From Luffa acutangula (Eukaryota; Streptophyta; Magnoliopsida; Cucurbitales; Cucurbitaceae), in assembly GCA_036850905.1 (NCBI GenBank), contig CM072098.1, positions 48,630,281-48,694,280 on the forward strand: 64,000 nucleotides of DNA, in the 5' to 3' direction. The notes under the pieces were generated by a model. That model saw nothing but the letters and a program-made list of their open reading frames with translations. It made no database searches and was not told the DNA's origin. This document shows, piece by piece, positions 1 to 10,594 of this stretch (the stretch's first letter is position 1; each line of letters starts with the position of its first letter). The position numbers and the translations under genes were made by a program.

Positions 1-194
1 CATTTTTAACTATATAAACTCATCTTCATACCCCTTTTACTAAATATTATTCCTTTTTTCCCTCCTCAAATTTTTATTTAATTACTTAGCCTCGCCCTCG
101 ACGTCGACCTCGAAACAATTAGGGACCGAGCGAAGAGAGAAATAATTACCCTCTTAATTCGTTTTAGACTAAAAGAACTATATAAATAGTCAAA

Positions 195-440
195 GTGAGC
201 ATAACACTCAACGGTAATTGACATGTACCTTTCGCTCCAAGATTTTCGATCTATGGCGATGCAAAAACGCGTCGGTAAAAATCGCTTTTGCGTCGGCGTA
301 GACATCACCCGACACGAAATTTTTGTTGACTACATCATCAGTGTAGATATGTCGGCGTATCACTATACGCTGACACAATTTAACCAAGATGTCAAGGTTC
401 GAATCTCTCTGCCCTAATGTTGTTGAACTTAAAAAAAAAT
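195..440 (+). repeat. tRNA-related SINE copy split by a 140-bp insertion
   Basis: The head (gagcataacactcaacggt, A-box-like) sits at 197-216 and the B-box-like ggttcgaatct at 395-405, followed by a pyrimidine-rich stretch and an A-rich tail. Compared with the minus-strand copy at 562-640, the sequence between the head and the B box carries an extra 140 bp (244-383). A 7-bp direct repeat, ccaagat, flanks the insert (237-243 and 384-390). Removing the insert plus one repeat restores the SINE spacing exactly. The insert is richer in GC than its surroundings and repeats the motif gtcgg. Confidence 0.6.
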
Positions 441-561
441 AACTATATAAATTATAAAAAAAAAAAAATCTATTAGATTTTAAATTTATGCGGTCCAGAT
501 TCCAAAGGAATGAAAACGTGATTGAAGCGTAATTGAAATTCCTATAAAGTTTTTTTTTTAG

Positions 562-640
562 TACATCAACATTTGGGGTGGGGGGATTCGAACCTCTGAC
601 CTCATGGTCGAGGGTACATGTCAATTACCGTAATTGAAAT
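562..640 (-). repeat. tRNA-related SINE copy
   Basis: On the minus strand this reads from the head (ggtaattgacatgtaccctc) through a B-box-like aggttcgaatcc into a C-rich stretch, then catgttgatg-type sequence before an A-rich tail. It matches the other SINE copies of this window in order and spacing. It lacks a clear 5' A box and is therefore probably 5'-truncated or rearranged. Confidence 0.6.
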
Positions 641-683
641 TACTAGGGAGTTATACATTGGTAAGGAAAGTGGGAGAGCTCTT

Positions 684-685
684 GT

Positions 686-726
<41 letters not shown>
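684..726. repeat. Poly(A) tract
   Basis: About 40 uninterrupted A residues lie between two copies of the phrase gtgggagagct (671-681 and 727-737). The flanking direct repeat suggests a retroposon tail with target duplication, although no body remains between the repeats apart from a few bases. Confidence 0.6.
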
Positions 727-728
<2 letters not shown>

Positions 729-892
729 GGGAGAGCTGATGCCCTCTTAATTTGTTTAAGATTTTTATTTAAAAAGAATATGTAAAAAGTTTCATATTTT
801 AAAATTTCTCCTCAATTTTACTCCATATAAATCTTAAAAATTGAAAGATTATATAAATATATAAATTTTGAACGTACAACTTTATCCTATTC

Positions 893-897
<5 letters not shown>

Positions 898-938
<41 letters not shown>
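898..938. repeat. (TA)n microsatellite
   Basis: An uninterrupted TA dinucleotide run of about 20 units is followed directly by a T tract. Confidence 0.95.
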
Positions 939-951
<13 letters not shown>

Positions 952-3199
952 GAAAAATCCTATTCAACTTTATGGTCCTCCTCTATTTGCCCAACTCTAA
1001 TTTATGTCTGTAAATTTTTAAAAATTCATATGAATGATATACATAAAAAGTTGTAATGTAAATTTTTGTCCTTCTATATGAAAATTAAAATATTATATAT
1101 TTTATTTTCTCAAAAAAAAATTTATATATTTTATGTGATGAATATTCTATTAAGGCTGCATGGATAAATAAGTAAAAATTAAATAAACTTAATCTCATAT
1201 TTAATTCTTGGGTTGCTATGTATACTTTGTTTTTTTTATGTATCAATACTCTACTTGACAATTTAATAATTACAACTCCTTGAGTAATGAAAAGAAAATA
1301 TAATTTTATATATTTTCCATTTAAAATGAAAATTATTCCACCATGAAAAAGGATTTGAAATATTGGAGTTTCCAAATTGGCAATGAAGAAAATGTTTAAA
1401 AAAGAATTCTAAAAAAAGAAAAGTTGGCGAATGACGACGAGGCATTGAATTCAATTTGACTGCATGCATGTCCTTCTCAAAACATTGGTACATTACTGAC
1501 TTTTATGTGTTACTATTTTGATTTTCTTACTCATTATATTCCAAAAGCAACTCTTTTTTTTTTATTTTTTTCCTCTTTTAATCTAACAACCATATTTGTT
1601 AAAAGAATTCTACAAGTAAAAAAAAAAAAATTGAAAAAAGAAAAAATTAAACAAGGGTTTTTTTTTTTTAATATGAAAATTTGAGATTTTCATTAAATTG
1701 GAATTCAACTTACCATATGGACTACCTATAATGATTCACAGTGAGCCACATGTGTGTGTATGTATATAAATTAAGTGTATTTTCTTTGGTTAAAAGCTAA
1801 TATAATTGATGGCACTGAGTTATTGACTCATTCATCTAAATTTGTACATCGTATCAGAGCCCTCTTGACAAGCGTCGTGATCAATAACTTCTTCCTCCTC
1901 CAATGCCTGTGAGAATTTTTCAAGCGGTGGATCTCAACCCAAATTCATCAATTTTTCGTTTATCAAACATTTGCAACTTTGTTCCCGTTTGTTTGGATAA
2001 ATTCATCAAATTGTCTGTTGTCTGAAGGTTTCAGGATGAATCTATGCTCAAGGCGCACTCGTTATTTGTTATTCTGATTAAGATATGTATATGTGTCTCG
2101 TCCAAGAGGTAAAAAATTTGAATCTCCCACAGTTATATGTTGTTGAACTAAAAAGAATTAATCAGGAAAAGTTCGATAAACCATGGTTGCAAGAGAGAGA
2201 AAGAAAACGCCTCCTTCGCCAGATGGTTTGTTGCTCGGTTTTCATATTTGCAAACATGTGTACGAAGGAAATTGACTATTTTAGTGAGAGAGTCCATGGA
2301 TCTTAGTTACTCCAATTGTCTTTTTCAATCATCATTGACGATAGCATTGAAAATATTTTTTTTTTGTTATTTTTTAATTAGTTCAACAAGATAGGAGATG
2401 GAATAACTACCTGTAACGCTTTGATCGAGAATATATGTCATTGAACTATGTTTAAATTAACCTAATAGAAAAAAATAACTATTTATATATATCTTCCTTG
2501 CTCTTATGCTTTGGAAATTCTTAATTGATTAATTTTATTTAATGGGTTTTACTATTATTAGTCAAATGTCCAACTCAGTGTTCAAAAGTTGTTTTCTGAC
2601 CCAATTTGTAAATAATTCTTTTCTTTTTGTTAGTTTAACACCACTCAATAATATTAATGGTGGAGGACACCTAGATTAATGAGATTAAAATGGGAGAATG
2701 AACTACAACTTTATATAAAGAAATATTTATGTGTGAATTTAAAAATGATCATATTGTATATAATAGCATATTTAATAGGTTTATTATTTTCTATAGCAAA
2801 AAGTCCTTTTGGAATTTCTTGAATTGGGTAAAGTTTTTCATTTCTTGTTTGAAGATGTCTACTTTATAGGATACTTCCAACTTAGTGTTAACCGTTCATT
2901 TTAGTTTCTATATTTCAGAACTTATTCATTTTAATTCTTATAATTTCAAATATCTAAATTTACGCATTGATAATTATAATATATCTATTAAAATCAGTCT
3001 CCATTCATTAGTTTGACATTGAGTTTTATTTGACGTGACAAAATGACAATAATTTTCTATATTTCCCACATTTCACAAAGAAGATTAACCATTAGAACTA
3101 ATCTTTTTTAGCTAAATTTGATAAAAACTAATGGTTGAGACTAACCCTAAATTTGATAAAAATAAAAAATACGGTGACTAAATTAGGATATATTTTTTC

Positions 3200-3290
3200 T
3201 ACAACATAAGGGGTGGAGGGATTCGAACCACATACCCCTTCGGTCATTAATACAAGTTTTATGTCAGATCGACTATGCTCTTTGTTGGCG
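3200..3290 (-). repeat. tRNA-related SINE copy
   Basis: On the minus strand it contains gagcatagtcgatctgaca (A-box region), then aaggggtatgtggttcgaat (B-box region), then ccctccaccccttatgttgt and an A-rich tail. Order and spacing match the copy at 4955-5048. Confidence 0.7.
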
Positions 3291-3742
3291 ACTAAATTAG
3301 GACATATGAAAGTCACACGTTATCATTCTTTTGATAAAATTTCATACCAAAAACAATTTCCAAACAATCCTAAAATTAGTGTATAGTTCAAATAATAAAT
3401 TTGATGCATACATATGAAGCATTAATTAACATAGATCATGGGATAGGGAAGAACATTAATTTGTGAAAATCTGTTTGATAATCTCTTTCAAAGGAGCTGT
3501 GTGTGTTCCCTCAAAAATTAAAATGAAGGGTTGGGAGAAAATGGACATAATATATATAAAAGATTGATTTTTTATATGTGTTTTGTCATTTTCTTGTTTT
3601 ATTCTTTCAATGATTTGGTTTTTGAAAATCAAAACATTGGCTAGACCAAAAGTCTCATACACTATGCTCTGATCTCCCAGCTCATCCACATCTCTAACTA
3701 ATCATAATCTATTTTCTTTTTCTTTTTCTTTTAATGGATATT

Positions 3743-3745
<3 letters not shown>

Positions 3746-3778
<33 letters not shown>
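3746..3778. repeat. (TAA)n microsatellite
   Basis: A run of about ten TAA/AAT trinucleotide units. Confidence 0.9.
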
Positions 3779-3867
3779 GAATTGTAACATTTGATGCATG
3801 CATTGGTCTATGTGTATCTAAATTATATCACTCATATGAGTTAAATTTAATACACACGTCAAAGCGA

Positions 3868-3950
3868 ACGTGAGCATATCTTAACTAATTAGCATAAGAC
3901 TTGTACTAATGACTCAGGGTTTGAATCATCCACCCCACATGTTGTCAATA
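3868..3950 (+). repeat. tRNA-related SINE copy
   Basis: gagcatatcttaactaatt (A-box region) is followed by cagggtttgaatcatccacc (diverged B-box region) and ccccacatgttgtc. It is a more degenerate member of the family represented at 4955-5048. Confidence 0.6.
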
Positions 3951-4954
3951 TATATATATATATATATAACCTGAGTACAGTTCAGACTTGTTAAAGCATT
4001 TTATTCTCAATCAAAATATTAGAGATTTAACTAAAAAAAAGTATATCCAAGTGATCAATATACATATCTACCTTGAAATGGTTCTATTTCATGATCGCAA
4101 ATAGAACCATTCTCAAAAACCTTTAATTTTAGATTTTTCTTTTTACCGTTATTTCATTGTTAATTATATATTATTCTTTAAATTTGACAAATAATTTAAA
4201 GAATTGAAGCTTTGAAAAAGTCCATGAATTTTAAAAAGTATTAAATATATTGTCCGTAAACTTTCAATTTTGACTAATAGGTCTTTGAACTTTCAATTTT
4301 ATGTATATGATATAGGTCATTGACATATTTAACCTTTTTTTTTTTTAATTAACCAATCTCTTAGATTAAAGTCAACTTGTGTCTGAATAGAACCATAAAT
4401 TTACAATTTTGTGTCTAATAGGACCGTGAAATTTTAAAAATATCAAATAGGTTCAAGACACAAACGCGAATTTAAAAAAATACAAATAGATTACAAACTT
4501 ATAACTTTTAAAACCAAAAAAGAAAAAAAGAAAGAAAATGATAAGAAAACAAATTAAGGCTAAAAATAATTGGTATGTAAATATAATTATATAATAATGT
4601 GCAATAATTAATAATGCAAAACGACATAGCACATGACAGTTTAATTTCCTCTCTGGAATCCATGGTTGATGCTTACCAATTCAACAATATTTGGAATGAG
4701 ACTTTATAACCATAACCTTTCACAAAGAGATAAAGGAGAAAGCTCAACATCTATAATACATAATTAATTATCATTAATTTTCAAAGTTTTTTTTTTAAAT
4801 GTTTTACATATTTTAAAACTTTTAAAATAATTAAACATATGCATGTGCATGGTATATATGCATGTCACATCACCTTCAAAAATAGAATTATAAATTTAAT
4901 TTTTCAATTAAAAAATTAAAAACAACATTACCAACCACAATTTACAGTTGCCAA

Positions 4955-5048
4955 CACGAGCATAGTTCAACTGGTATGAATTTTATACTAATCACCGAGA
5001 GGTCTGTGGTTCGAACCTCCCCACCCTCACATGTTGTAAAAAAAAAAA
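4955..5048 (+). repeat. tRNA-related SINE, best-preserved copy
   Basis: This copy runs from cacgagcatagttcaactgg through the B box ggttcgaacc (5008-5017) to tccccaccctcacatgttgt and a short poly(A). The tagttcaactgg segment at 4963-4974 fits the pol III A box, and the B box is a perfect pol III internal promoter motif. The body is under 100 bp and shows no tRNA cloverleaf, so I call it a SINE and not a tRNA gene. Confidence 0.75.
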
Positions 5049-5089
5049 CCACAATATATGGCTACGCCACACTCCAATGGTTTAAATAT

Positions 5090-5454
5090 AATTATTGAAA
5101 ACACCCCTGAACTATGAGAGGTTGGTTAATTTCAAAAGTTTCATTTTTGTCCTTGAAATTTGAAATTTGTTTCAAAACAATCCTTGAAGACTCTCTTTTG
5201 TTAAATTCATAGATAGAAAATAACACGTTTGTGCAGTATTATTGTTTGGTGTGAACAGATTTGAACACATATAGGTAGAAAAAATAATAAAACACATGCA
5301 AACACATCATTTTTCGTCCATAAATTTAGCAAAAAAATCTCTCAAAATGATTGTTTTGAAACAAACTTCAAATTTCTAAGGTTAAAATGAAACTTTTGAA
5401 ATTTCAAGAGTATTGAAACTAACACCATAGTTCATAGGTATTTTTAATAATTCT
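5090..5454. mobile_element. Inverted-repeat MITE, family shared with 63538-63860
   Basis: The ends are inverted repeats: the left end reads aattattgaaaacacccctg, and the right end read in reverse gives aattattaaaaatacctatg. The stem continues inward through ttttgaaa/tttcaaaa-type sequence. The centre contains gtgtgaacagattt and acacatgcaaacacatca, both of which recur in the element at 63538-63860. It has no coding capacity. The superfamily was not determined because no clear target duplication is visible. Confidence 0.65.
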
Positions 5455-7059
5455 AACCTTTAAAAGTAAACATTTTTTCAACAGTTATATATATATATAT
5501 ATATACTGTAAAGTTGATACCCTTTTCTTTTTGTTTTTTTAATAGTAATAGTTATGTACTTATTTCTATTGTGTACTGTCACATGATTTTAAAAAATTAC
5601 AAAATTTTCATGAATAACAGAATATAATAATGAAGGCTTAAATATGATAGGCAAGATCTTATGTTTAGTTTCTCCTTTTATTTTATTTCTAGAAATTCGA
5701 ATATATGTTGCAATAAATATATATTATTGTATTCTTATTTTGATATTTCTTTTACAATTTCCTAAAGAATTTGATAATCACTACTTAATTTAGTACTTAC
5801 GTGGTGGAGTTTCTCGTTCTTGTTTTTTTTTTTTTAATAAAAAAAATATTTATTTTAATAATAATAATAATTCTAAAGAGAAAAAAAAAAAGATTTTTCA
5901 CTGTGCTATAAAAGATATCAAATGTAAAAAAAATATCAAATAGTTTTGAAAAAGTTGTTAGATTCCTTTACTATTCACGTTGAAAGTTATTTTTCATTAG
6001 TTTTTATTTAGTTTTCTTTTCTCTTTTTATTTTTCCTTGTAATTGTTAATATTTGGCTTTTTAAAGTACAAATTAATCTCGATCCTATAGGAACTAAAAA
6101 TAGTGTTTATTTGTAATTAATCATTTAAAATAACATTTTAAAAGGATCGAAATACATATAAAACTAGATTTACTTCTAATTATAACTATGGTTAAATTAT
6201 ACATGTCGCTAATGTACTTAAACTTCACATTACTTGAAGATCAACTTATTGAAATTTCAATAATTGAATCAATATTAAAAATTATTGACCATATTAATAT
6301 CTTATAAACAAACTTCAATGTCATACCAAATCACGTCAATGTTGAGCAGGATTTACATATTCAAATACATAAGGACTCAATTGTTTTTTTTTTAAGGAAG
6401 AATCAACACTAAAGGTATTAGCTATAACCTCAATATATGTTCAAATTTTAACTTGACGAGAAAGAAAAAAATGGCAAAAAAAATCAATTTTGACCCTAAA
6501 ACTTGTTGAGTTGTACCAATTCTCACCTAAATTTTCAATTTCATCAAATTGCACCTCAAACTTAAATAAGTGTTCCTATCTTAACCTTAAACTTTAAAAA
6601 GTGTTACAATTTTAGCCCTCCAATAAGTTCCCATTCCATATATAGTTAAAAAATAAATTAAGCATTCAATGAATTGTAATTTATAAACTATTTGTATGAT
6701 ATGTCTTCTAAAAAAGAAAAAAAAAAAAGTATATGTATGATATGAAATTGATTAAAAAAAAAGTAGAGAAAAACAACCGTGGAGAATTTTTTTGTTGAAT
6801 TTATGAATTTTAACAAAGTTATTCAATGATTAATTTTTGTTATCTTTCTATAAAACATTATTTTATTTAATTAATGAGTTTATGAAGACTTTTCATTGTT
6901 TTTTTTTGTTAAAATTAATGGGTAAATTAACAAAGCTGAATCGAAAGTAAGAATTGCAACATTTAATTAAGTGTAGGGTATAATTTGATGAAATTGAAAC
7001 TTTACCATCCCAAGTGATACAAAAGTTTAGAGTCAAAATTGATTATTTTTTTCAAATAA

Positions 7060-7600
7060 AATAATTTGAAAAAGGTGAAAATGGAGAATGGAGGTGACGT
7101 TTATTTTAATAGTAAAAAAGAAAGGAAGTGGATTGGGCTGTCTTGTAATTCAGCATCACCACACGTGAGCGTAATATTCCCTGTGGATCACAGCCTAATA
7201 AAGTTCACGAGCGAGCATACTAGAGAAGAAAGTGCGGGCCCCGCCTCCCCTTAATAATTGACCATAGCAGTGGGCCCCACGACAATAATCCAAATAATCA
7301 AAAAAAATAATAAATATCAAAAAATTAGAAATTAGAAATTCGATTGGCTGCTAATATACGGAGGCGGTGCATCATGCTTGATACACCACAAGAAAAAAAA
7401 TTGGAGACTTTTTTTTTCTTTTTTTTTTTTGGAAAAAGCTTTTCTTTTTTCTTTTTCTTTTTTTTTTTGCCCATTCCACGCAAATCACTGTCTTTCTTTT
7501 CTAGTTACTACCAACTTGGCAGCACCCATGCCCTAATTGGACCCCTCTCCCCAATCTACAAGCGCGTTCGGGATCGAGCGTGGACTTTGTAGACGAGTCT
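7060..7600. promoter_or_regulatory. Promoter-like GC-richer patch without an attached gene
   Basis: Within otherwise AT-rich DNA, this patch carries a G-box core (cacgtg at 7161-7166), site-II-like TGGGC motifs on both strands near 7137 and 7270, a GGGCCCCGCC cluster near 7237, and long pyrimidine tracts at 7407-7470. These are typical of plant proximal promoters and 5' leaders. No credible exon follows on either strand, so it could be a relic of a lost gene, the promoter of a non-coding RNA, or chance. Confidence 0.3.
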
Positions 7601-10594
7601 ACGAGCTTGTTAATCTCAGGAATCAAATCGACGAAAACATACTGACTTCTAACGTCCTTTAGAGACTAATATTTACAAATTTCGAGTTCATGAATCAAAC
7701 CGAGAAATAGAGGATGATTGATGGTGCATTCTCTGCCATCCCATTTTAGACATCATTGGATTCTTTTATCTCCATTTGTCCGACCTCCCTTCCTCAATTT
7801 GAGACTAATGTTAGATCAAGATCGAGGTCTGATTTAATAAGAGAAATTTAATTTTTGCCATTGTCTTTGAAAAAAAAAAACATTTTCACCGAATCTAACT
7901 CATACCCCGTGTTGAATGAAAATTTTTTATTTTTACCATCCCGAGTTCAATAAGTGCTATACAAAATCAAGATTTTGAAATTCTTTTTTTTTTTTTTTTC
8001 TACCTAGTGAGAATACAAATAATACAAACTTGTGAGTGAAAAGTGGATCAAGATTTCTTTATGTCATTTTGAGCTTGATTAAAATGGGACCCCCTCCACA
8101 TGACATGTACAATCTCGATGTCCAATTTGATGTCCATTCGACACTCCATTATTGCATAAATGTTAAACTTATGCAATTGTACATTGAAAAATAAAATCTT
8201 TGATAAAACAAAAGTATGTGACCCGATTTAATCAACTCCATCTCATATTAAAATATCGAGACAACAATTTGCCTTTTTGGGAAGATAGAAAATTTCAAGA
8301 TTGAATCTTATAGGCAATGTCTCCTAATAAACCAAAAATGTAAATGGACGATCAAAAAGAAGGAAAATCGATTTTATTTACTATCCAATCTTAAAAATGT
8401 ATATCATATGGTTAGCTTTTTATCTATGATTAATTAAAATTTATACATATATATTTAAGCTTTGATTGAAGATCTTCTATTAAGATAGAAGATTAATCAA
8501 TGTCACCAAATTGTTTATTTATAAAGACAAATTGAATTAAGATGGATAAAAGGTTCAAACTTTACTAGAAAAGTCTCTTCAATAAGTTAAAGACAAAAAA
8601 AATAATAAACATATTTTTTACCTACCTACTCACCACTTATCCATTAATAGAATATAATTTGTAAGATTATATTATCATGATATTAAGGGATTATGGGTCC
8701 CAAATTCCAATAGGTTATTGAAAATCCATAACTATATATGTAGGGTGGGCTATTTTAAATTGAATTTTCTTGATTTATTTCTCTAACCTTCATTTTGAAG
8801 CAAACTTTTTACTATGATTATCTCATTTTCCAAAAAGAAATAACATTTCATAATAAAATTCAAGTTTTTTTTTTTTTTTTTTTTTTTGTCTCTTCTACTT
8901 TTACATCTTGCAAAGAAAGGGTTTTTTTTTTTTTTTTTGGTAATAGAGTTGAACAGTTCAGTTTATAGTTTTTGGTTTTCTAAATAGTAAGCAAATTTCA
9001 ATAAAAAAAAAACAAAAATGAAATTACCATTTCTCCTTTGTTTTAAAAAAAAAAAAAAGTACGCAAATCTAAAAAATAAAATTATAATAATAATAACAAT
9101 AAAAAACAGATTTCCATTTTTAAATCACCACTCTAAATTGGACTCAATCTAATATTTTGTAAATATAAATATAATCATAAAATTTAAAAACTATAATTAT
9201 AAATAACGAAAAAACAATTGGAATCATCACTAATGTCAAAATCCTTTTCTTAAAAAAAAAAGAATTATTTATTTATATTTATCTTCAATTATTATCAATT
9301 ATTAGAATTTATAATATAAATGATGTAATATATAAGTTTTTATCATACATTTTCAAGAGTAACAATCAATATAATCCAAAATTTCCAAAAAAAAAAAACA
9401 AAAACAAAAACAATATAATCCAACTAATTAAGTATAAAAATGAATTAAATTAAGAAGAAGATCACAGAAAATTCAAACTTCATTTGAAAATTCTCTGCTC
9501 CTAATACTAACAACAAAATTAGTTATAAATAAATTATTAAAAAAATAGCAAAAATATTTATGTTGCAGGTATTAAATAATTTTGAATGAATAGAAACCTA
9601 TACCAACCCTGCAGTCTCTTTCTGACAAAGGAATGTTCCTTAATTATGAATGTGTTTGAACCCTAACATCACTTGCATGAAGAAGGCAGCTTCCTTCCTC
9701 TCAAAGGAAAAGAAAAATAAGAGGGTGGAGCTTGAAATGGCTTTTAGAAAAAGTACTTCTCCGGATTAAACATTTCTAAAATATTTTTAGGACATGTTCG
9801 AGAGTGATTCGGTAAAAGTGTAATAATGTTTCACACACTTTTATATAATTAAATGTTATAGTGGTCAATAAGGGTCATGAAAAAAATAAAAAGACTTAGA
9901 GGAAATGAGTTCAATCCATGATGGCCATCTACCTAGGATTTAATACCCTACGAGTTTTCTTGACAACCAAATGTAGTAGGATCAAACGGTTGTCTCGTGA
10001 GATTAGTCGAGGTACATGCAAGTAGGCCCAGACACTCACGGATATCAAAAAAACAAAAGTACATGTTTGGAAATGACATTGGAATGTCCAAAATCACTAC
10101 ATCTAAAAATGACATGACAAGAGTGCTCTTGACCCTTCCAAAATCACTCTAAAAATTTGCCTCACCTCTCGAATAATGCTTATTATGCTTATTCTTGACC
10201 AAAAATCAACTTTGAAAGTGATTTGACTTAGAAATCATAGTGATGTTGAATTTCTTAAAAAAAATCTTTTTAAAAATCATTCAGAAACATACCTGGAGAA
10301 TTTTCTAATGAGATTGAAAAGCTCTTCACCTCTCAAAGTCATCGCAAACTCACCCTTAATAAAAACAACTTCGCTCGCCTCCGTTATATATAAATGAAAG
10401 TTTCAAAAGAAGAGAAGGGAAAGATCAAAATTTATAAGTAAGCCAAATAATTGTGGAGGTCATGGCTTTACATTGGAGAGCAATGATGTTTAATATATAG
10501 TATAATTATTTGTATTAATTACATCTTATTGATATTATTTAATTGAGTGAAAGAATGGTGCAAATGAAGCAAAATTGTAAGAACAAGAAGAGGG
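7601..10594. other. Intergenic; no gene seen
   Basis: The DNA is AT-rich, with long T tracts (8863-8887, 8922-8938) and A tracts. The segment 9790-10300 has scattered phrases (gacatgttcgagagtgattc, tacatgtttggaaatgaca) related to the inverted-repeat element at 31212-31440, so a decayed relative probably lies there. Downstream of the hydrolase gene this is its 3' flank. Confidence 0.6.

Larger units (their letters stand above)
1..7059. other. Intergenic, AT-rich, repeat-laden; no gene seen
   Basis: No reading frame here shows a recognisable domain or a chain of exons with splice sites. The stretch holds several tRNA-related SINE copies (listed separately), a 365-bp inverted-repeat element at 5090-5454, low-complexity A/T tracts, and fragments of the recurrent family containing phrases such as 'ggtccttgaacttt' around 4200-4500 and 6480-7040. 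A sequence at about 1850 (cgtatcagagcc) resembles a Copia primer-binding site, but no paired LTRs could be found. Short frames of 60-140 codons are chance openings. Confidence 0.75.

Noticed and set aside
223..417. 64-codon frame near the left end
   Set aside because: It spans a SINE with an insertion; no domain and no splice context.
1800..1920. A Copia element anchored on the cgtatcagagcc motif
   Set aside because: No paired LTRs, no gag or pol similarity nearby; the motif alone is too short.
5008..5017. B box ggttcgaacc and similar motifs as true tRNA genes
   Set aside because: The surrounding sequence does not fold into acceptor and anticodon arms; body, C-rich stretch and A tail fit a SINE.
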